From positions 1 through 33,258 of IMG/VR virus record IMGVR_UViG_3300017971_000583: a stretch of DNA of 33,258 nucleotides; one strand, 5' to 3'. The notes under the pieces are model-generated. The model was not told where the DNA came from and did not search any database. It saw only the letters and a program-made list of their open reading frames with translations. The translations under genes were made by a program, and so were the position numbers. This document shows, piece after piece, positions 28,927 to 33,258 of the stretch; the stretch's first letter is position 1; each line of letters opens with the position of its first letter. This stretch comes from a virus.

Positions 28927-29898
28927 ATGAACGGCATGATGCAAGCAGGGTTTGAAAATTGCGTTCGTCAGCTTGGCAGCCGCGGGCTATGCGAAAAAAT
29001 TATGCACATGTCGACCACGCAGTATTCCAACGGTCGGCAACAACCCCGCGTGCAGTGTATGGACACTTGGGGGCCTGGATCAGTAGCAATCGCAAAAAAC
29101 ATCGCCAGCAGGGAAGCCGCTCGTATGTGGGGGTGGATCCCTCCCTCCAAGGAAGAAATCTTCCAGGCTGCGGATCGTCTGGTTCAAATGATGAAACAAC
29201 ACGATTCGGGGGTGTACTCTTCGAAACCGTGTAGCCAATCGTGGAACTGGCCGGGGTGGGCTTGCTTTTGCAACTGGTATTGGTGGCTCACACCAGAATC
29301 CCGAGCAGAGCTCGACCGGGACATCTACGCGGGCAACTACCACACGTGGGCATACTGGGCGATGCACTTCCAAGAGCTATGTCCTGGTCCCGTGTTGAAC
29401 GACCCCAGGTATGCTGTGGTCCCCCATCCGGGTGAGGTAGCCCACAACACTTGGGCCCCCGAGTGGCGGCGTCAAACCGCGGCCGCCAAGGCCGGAGCTG
29501 CCCCACAGGGCGCCCAAGCGCAGGCAATCTATGATACAGCACCCCCAACATGGGCGCCCCAACCTTGGCCCCTCCTGAGCCTCGCAACGGGGGCTACCCC
29601 TTCCATCCCTGGGGTCCCTATGCAACCCTGTGAGCCCTTCCCACAGTGTGTGGACAACAATCTGCAACAAATGGGGTTACCTCAACCTTGCCGCCCGTAT
29701 CCTGGTTGTATGTGGAGCGCCGCCGAAACTCTGGCAAACGCCAGCCCTGCCATTCAAACCACATCGACGCCGAATCGATGGGGGAAGTATCAAGCTGTAG
29801 CTCAAAAAGAAGACACAGATAAAACCAAATCCATAGTGTGGCCACTCCTTATAGGAGCAGGCGCAGCAATAGGTGTGGTGTATCTGCTTGCAAAGTGA
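28927..29898 (+). CDS. Membrane-anchored virion protein, paralogue of the 27786 gene
   Basis: A 323-residue protein. ATG 28927 follows GAAGGGGAAGTGAT; the open frame begins at 28888 inside the preceding gene. The N-terminal 170 residues include ARMWGWIPPSKEEI, PCSQSWNWPGWACFCNWYWW, GNYHTWAYWAMHF and CPGPVLNDPRY, aligning with the domain of the 27786 protein. An Ala/Pro/Gln-rich part with CEPFPQC and CRPYPGC follows. The last 22 residues are a hydrophobic helix (IVWPLLIGAGAAIGVVYLLAK). A very Trp-rich core and paired cysteines suggest an extracellular or capsid-facing module. Family unknown. Confidence 0.8.
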   Translation: MNGMMQAGFENCVRQLGSRGLCEKIMHMSTTQYSNGRQQPRVQCMDTWGPGSVAIAKNIASREAARMWGWIPPSKEEIFQAADRLVQMMKQHDSGVYSSKPCSQSWNWPGWACFCNWYWWLTPESRAELDRDIYAGNYHTWAYWAMHFQELCPGPVLNDPRYAVVPHPGEVAHNTWAPEWRRQTAAAKAGAAPQGAQAQAIYDTAPPTWAPQPWPLLSLATGATPSIPGVPMQPCEPFPQCVDNNLQQMGLPQPCRPYPGCMWSAAETLANASPAIQTTSTPNRWGKYQAVAQKEDTDKTKSIVWPLLIGAGAAIGVVYLLAK

Positions 29899-29907
29899 GA
29901 GGGTATC

Positions 29908-31221
29908 ATGAAGATTCGACAGCCTAAAGACAATTCACATCTTTCAATACGCCAAACGTTGAATAGAGTGCAGGAAGACACTGCATCTGAGGTGGCCGCG
30001 GTAGCTGAGGATTCGTGCAAAGTCAAAGTTGACCAAAGTGATAATTCTTGCGCCTACCTACTATCCAAACTCGTAGGTGGCACCAATATCAATCTTGTAC
30101 AACAAGATCCGGGAGGCGATGACTCCCTTCGAATCGATGCCACCGGTGCGGCTGCTGACGTTTGGGTGAAAGTAACCGGGGCTGATACCACTGCGGATTT
30201 CCTCGACAACAAGGTAGTCCCCGGAGACGGACTTATTCGAACCATCGTGAACCCTGGGCTCAATGAGCAATATCAGCTCGACGTGGTAGCCAACGGTGAC
30301 GGAAGCATTCAGATCAATGCCAACGATGTCCAGGTGGGAGTGTTGGCAACAGATGGGCAGCATGGCAACCGGGGCGGGGGAGCCCTGCATGCTCTTGTTG
30401 TGGGCGGTGGAGCTCATGGCTTCATGGATGAAGCTGACAAAACCAAGCTAGATGGGGTAGCTCCCAGCGCCACGAATACGCCACTATCTGGTGCAAATCC
30501 GGTGCAAATAGACGCTGGCGATACTGCGGTTCCAGGGGTTGGAACGAATGCTTCCAGAGATGATCATCAGCATCCAGTAAATACAGCCGTAGCCGGAACT
30601 ATTCAAGATATTGCGCTGGCTGCATCGGCAGGTGTATCGCAAGAAATTCCTCGTGGAGACCATGTCCACGCGCACGGAAATCAACCCACGGGACCAGCTT
30701 TGCTGCATGCTTTGGCAGTTAGCGGCGGAAATCCTGGTTTTATGTCGGGAGCAGACAAGGCCAAATTAGATGGATGTAGAATATCGGGATACGGCCAAAT
30801 TTATTTGGCTCATCCAAGCGCAGTACCGGTGTTAGCAGTTGTTGGCGCGCCCGTGTATACTTTAGTCAACATTTTTGATAGTGTGTCAACCTTCCTAAAC
30901 ACCGCTCCGCAATTGGGACCCACCTACTCTATACAGGCTAATTTGGCGGGTCTGTGGAAGCTTTCTTTTTCAATGTCTTTTCTGTCAAGTGTGGCGCAAG
31001 AGATCGATATTCAGTTTAGAAAGCTTGGGGGGCCTGCTTTAACTGGTTGTGCCATAAGGCAATACAACAGCGCGGTTCCTGCAAACGAAAGCTCTGTTGC
31101 TTGCACATTTTTGGAGACGTTAGCATTCGGAGACCAAATACAGGTAGAAATAGCAGGGATAAATTTGCCAGCGAATTTATCCATTCGAGATGCCGCTTTT
31201 TTCATGGAGTTTATGGGGTAA
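29908..31221 (+). CDS. Spike/fibre protein with HxH motifs and a C1q/TNF-like tip
   Basis: A 437-residue protein with GAGGG nine bases before the ATG. The N-terminus (KDNSHLSIRQTLNRVQED, residues 6-23) matches that of the two pectate-lyase-like spikes downstream and may be the docking motif. Two GFM-ADKxKLDG motifs (about 171-182 and 286-297) are common in phage fibres and collar spikes. DDHQHP (about 215) and GDHVHAHGN (about 250) resemble metal-binding HxH stalk motifs. The last 140 residues alternate strands (WKLSFSMSFLSSVAQEI, FGDQIQVEIAGINL) like a C1q/TNF-type trimeric head. It probably binds a receptor. No transmembrane segment. Confidence 0.82.
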   Translation: MKIRQPKDNSHLSIRQTLNRVQEDTASEVAAVAEDSCKVKVDQSDNSCAYLLSKLVGGTNINLVQQDPGGDDSLRIDATGAAADVWVKVTGADTTADFLDNKVVPGDGLIRTIVNPGLNEQYQLDVVANGDGSIQINANDVQVGVLATDGQHGNRGGGALHALVVGGGAHGFMDEADKTKLDGVAPSATNTPLSGANPVQIDAGDTAVPGVGTNASRDDHQHPVNTAVAGTIQDIALAASAGVSQEIPRGDHVHAHGNQPTGPALLHALAVSGGNPGFMSGADKAKLDGCRISGYGQIYLAHPSAVPVLAVVGAPVYTLVNIFDSVSTFLNTAPQLGPTYSIQANLAGLWKLSFSMSFLSSVAQEIDIQFRKLGGPALTGCAIRQYNSAVPANESSVACTFLETLAFGDQIQVEIAGINLPANLSIRDAAFFMEFMG

Positions 31222-31262
31222 TTCCAACAATCAAGACATAAAAAAAGAGAGGCATAAAAAAC

Positions 31263-32543
31263 ATGAGTACTCTTCCAGTCATAAAAAGTAATGCAAGATT
31301 AGATGTACAGCAGGCGCTTAACTATATCGCGAAAAATTCCGGAAACTTTGTAGCTGGAGGAGATTTGACAGGGACCCAGCTTGATCAAGTGGTAACTGGA
31401 ATTCAAGGGCGTCCAATTTCTCCTGTTGTTGCAACCCCGTCTCAAGCTCTCATTTGGGACGGGGCAGCTTGGACTCCTTCAGATTTGCCCGCTGATGATG
31501 ACATTTACAATGTCAAATATTATGGCGCTGTGGGAGACGGTGTTGCGGATGATGCGCCTGCTATTCAGCTTGCAATAGATGCACTTTTGGCAGGCTGGGA
31601 AACAGGCACGGTATTTTCCACATTGTATTTTCCTCCTGGTGTGTACAACCTAGAAAGCACAATTGTGTTTTCTGCTACCGTTGGGTCACCAGCTTTTATC
31701 AAATTTCAGATAAAAGGAGCAGGGCGAGACAGCACGATCATTCGAGGTGTTCCTAGCACGCTAGATTTGTTCCAATTTTTGAATATAGGTGTGCTTTACA
31801 TTGCAGGGCTCACCGTAACCGACATGACTTTCAAGGATTGTCAGAGAGCTTTTACCATAACCAGCCCTACATATTCACAGTTTATCAACTGTGGCTTCTC
31901 CAACAACGACGTGAATCAAGACGTCTATGGGATCGAGCTCACCGGAAACGTTGCCTTCATAAGATTTGAAAATTGCTACTGGTATGACACCGGCAATATC
32001 ATCACAGGCGTTGGCATAATGTCTATTGAAAACTCAGTGTTTGAAAACACTGGGGGGATGAATTTTCAAGGGGGTCTAACTTTTGTCGACAACAGTTTTT
32101 CTGGTGACAACTACGATCGTAACAATCCTACTGGGTTCTTTTCCATGGGGCCAGCATTCATGCATGTGGGTGGTGGCTCAAGGGTGACCGCTTTAGGAAA
32201 CGATTTTGGAAAAATCGAAGTGAATCACAACTTCTTCACAACAGATTTTCCAGCAGGGCTTTTTATCACAGGGAACACCGTGCGTTTAAATGGAGGCACG
32301 TTCTTAAAGTCAAGAAGGATCTTTTCCAACTACTCTATTTCTGTTGTTGGTAACGTCGTATATGCAGCAGATCTTGACGGAGTATTTTGGGACATTGCCC
32401 TCAATGCAATAAATAATTGCATTTGCTCAAAAAATCAATTTGTAGTAAAAGAAGACGACGGGATAACGCTTTATGTCGATAACACATTGTTTAATGCGAA
32501 CAACAAAAACGTTGTGAGACGCAACGTGTACAGGGCAGGGTAA
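31263..32543 (+). CDS. Pectate-lyase-like tailspike / depolymerase
   Basis: A 426-residue protein with SD GAGAGG. Residues 8-25 carry the shared docking motif (KSNARLDVQQALNYIAKN), followed by FVAGGDLTGT. Residues 82-100 are the pectate-lyase superfamily entry motif (YNVKYYGAVGDGVADDAPA), which opens a right-handed beta-helix; repeated short strands with Asn, Gly and Phe continue to the end (FINCGFSNNDVNQ, SIENSVFENTGG, LGNDFGKIEVNHNFF). Such trimeric spikes bind or cut surface polysaccharide. Catalytic residues cannot be assigned. Bases here are more AT-rich than in the block before. Confidence 0.88.
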   Translation: MSTLPVIKSNARLDVQQALNYIAKNSGNFVAGGDLTGTQLDQVVTGIQGRPISPVVATPSQALIWDGAAWTPSDLPADDDIYNVKYYGAVGDGVADDAPAIQLAIDALLAGWETGTVFSTLYFPPGVYNLESTIVFSATVGSPAFIKFQIKGAGRDSTIIRGVPSTLDLFQFLNIGVLYIAGLTVTDMTFKDCQRAFTITSPTYSQFINCGFSNNDVNQDVYGIELTGNVAFIRFENCYWYDTGNIITGVGIMSIENSVFENTGGMNFQGGLTFVDNSFSGDNYDRNNPTGFFSMGPAFMHVGGGSRVTALGNDFGKIEVNHNFFTTDFPAGLFITGNTVRLNGGTFLKSRRIFSNYSISVVGNVVYAADLDGVFWDIALNAINNCICSKNQFVVKEDDGITLYVDNTLFNANNKNVVRRNVYRAG

Positions 32544-32546
32544 AAA

Positions 32547-32744
32547 ATGGCACTTGTAGACACAAAGACCTATCTGGATCGACGTGCAGACGCGGTAGAT
32601 TCTACAGCCCCGACAGGCGGCACGCACAAAGTAGGGGATATCGTCTGGAACGAAACCCCAACTCCTGGAGGTTACATTGGTTGGGTATGCACCACTGCAG
32701 GCACCCCGGGGACCTGGAAACAATTTGGAGCGATAGCTCTTTAA
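32547..32744 (+). CDS. Small spike-cap-like protein
   Basis: A 65-residue protein three bases after the spike gene, with GGGCAGGG upstream. The sequence GTHKVGDIVWNETPTPGGY IGWVCTTAG-TPGTWKQFG resembles the short module usually found at the C-terminus of phage spike and fibre proteins (kvGDi.~N~.P..gg~~gWvCt~~GtpGtWk.fg). Here it is a separate gene between two spikes. It may cap the spike, or be a remnant of a longer spike gene. Confidence 0.78.
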   Translation: MALVDTKTYLDRRADAVDSTAPTGGTHKVGDIVWNETPTPGGYIGWVCTTAGTPGTWKQFGAIAL

Positions 32745-32796
32745 GAATGCAAATTTTTGCTCTCCTCACAACCAAGTACGAAGGAGCCTACTGGCT

Positions 32797-33258
32797 ATGT
32801 CAAACTTTACATTACGCAATAATAGTAGATGGGCCATTCAGCAGGCGCTAAATTACATTGCAAAAAATGCTGGGATTTTTGTTGCAGGAGGAGATCTGTC
32901 TGGAACAGAGGCTCTTCAAACGGTTGTGGGGATGCAAGGGCGCCCAGTGTCCTCCGATCCTCCCGTCGTAGGACAGACGCTGCTTTACAGCGGAGTAAGT
33001 TGGTTACCACAAGACCTAGATGTGGGCACAAATCGATACAACGTGAAGACCTATGGAGCAGTAGGGGATGGGGTAAATGATGACGCTCCGGCAGTCCAGC
33101 TTGCTCTTGACACTCTTTTGGCTGATTGGGCGACGGGGACGAATTACACCACGTTGTATTTCCCTCCGGGAAATTACAGGTTGGAATCCACAATCAATTT
33201 CACTGCGAATGCAGATGCTTTGCTCAACTTTCAGATTCAAGGAGCTGGAAGAGATAGC
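32797..33258 (+). CDS. Second pectate-lyase-like spike, partial (3' end beyond window)
   Basis: ATG 32797 with SD AAGGAG (32781-32786) opens a frame that runs to the window end (154 codons visible). The product begins SNFTLRNNSRWAIQQALNYI, then FVAGGDLSGTEALQTVVG, and YNVKTYGAVGDGVNDDAPA, closely parallel to the protein at 31263 over its whole visible length, including TLYFPPGNY and IQGAGRDS. It is a tandem paralogue. The first 60 residues are well conserved, and the distal part, which decides specificity, is outside the window. Confidence 0.9.
   Translation, partial: MSNFTLRNNSRWAIQQALNYIAKNAGIFVAGGDLSGTEALQTVVGMQGRPVSSDPPVVGQTLLYSGVSWLPQDLDVGTNRYNVKTYGAVGDGVNDDAPAVQLALDTLLADWATGTNYTTLYFPPGNYRLESTINFTANADALLNFQIQGAGRDS

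Noticed and set aside
30700-33258. AT-richer composition as proof of recent transfer of the spike genes
   Set aside because: The shift is visible by eye, but spike genes often differ in composition, and no boundary repeat or mobile element was found.

Overview
The window reads as part of a double-stranded DNA bacteriophage or integrated provirus. All 44 genes I can support lie on the + strand. They are tightly packed, often with ATGA or TGATG stop/start overlaps, and most have Shine-Dalgarno (SD) starts. Both ends are cut inside a gene. The host is a bacterium. The only taxonomic hint is a sigma-region-4-like protein (5357-5809) of a type I associate with Myxococcota and other former deltaproteobacteria; this is a weak pointer.

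Left part (1-8918), metabolism, DNA processing and lysogeny: small zinc-binding proteins, a flavin-dependent thymidylate synthase (ThyX) with an extra CxxC...CxxC insert, a beta-class DNA methyltransferase, a RusA-like resolvase continuous with a domain resembling DUF1874/B116, the sigma-like HTH protein, a tyrosine recombinase, and a protein joining a degenerate Nudix-like domain to a LexA-type winged helix. A terminator-like hairpin and several inverted repeats (8933-9107) separate this part from the next.

Middle part (9108-29898), probably virion assembly: a ribbon-helix-helix protein, a large Pro/Gln-rich repeat protein, then a run of proteins of which many end in one hydrophobic helix followed by Lys/Arg. 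Among them are a transglutaminase-like protein, an alpha/beta hydrolase-like protein, a putative muramidase, a histone-like basic protein, three soluble proteins that are the best capsid candidates (19694-22491), and two membrane-anchored LysM proteins. I see no terminase, portal, tape-measure, sheath or baseplate gene. This fits a tailless icosahedral phage with an internal membrane better than a tailed phage. It is an inference, because the packaging ATPase would have to lie outside the window.

Right part (29908-33258), receptor recognition: a fibre/spike protein with HxH motifs, two tandem pectate-lyase-like spikes (the second cut by the window end) and a 65-residue cap-like protein between them. 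These share a short N-terminal motif that may be the docking peptide.

Possible life cycle: the recombinase and LexA-like regulator control lysogeny. On induction the sigma-like and RHH proteins may reprogram transcription. The spikes bind the cell surface, and the LysM, muramidase and hydrolase proteins act on the envelope during entry or exit. None of this was checked by database search.
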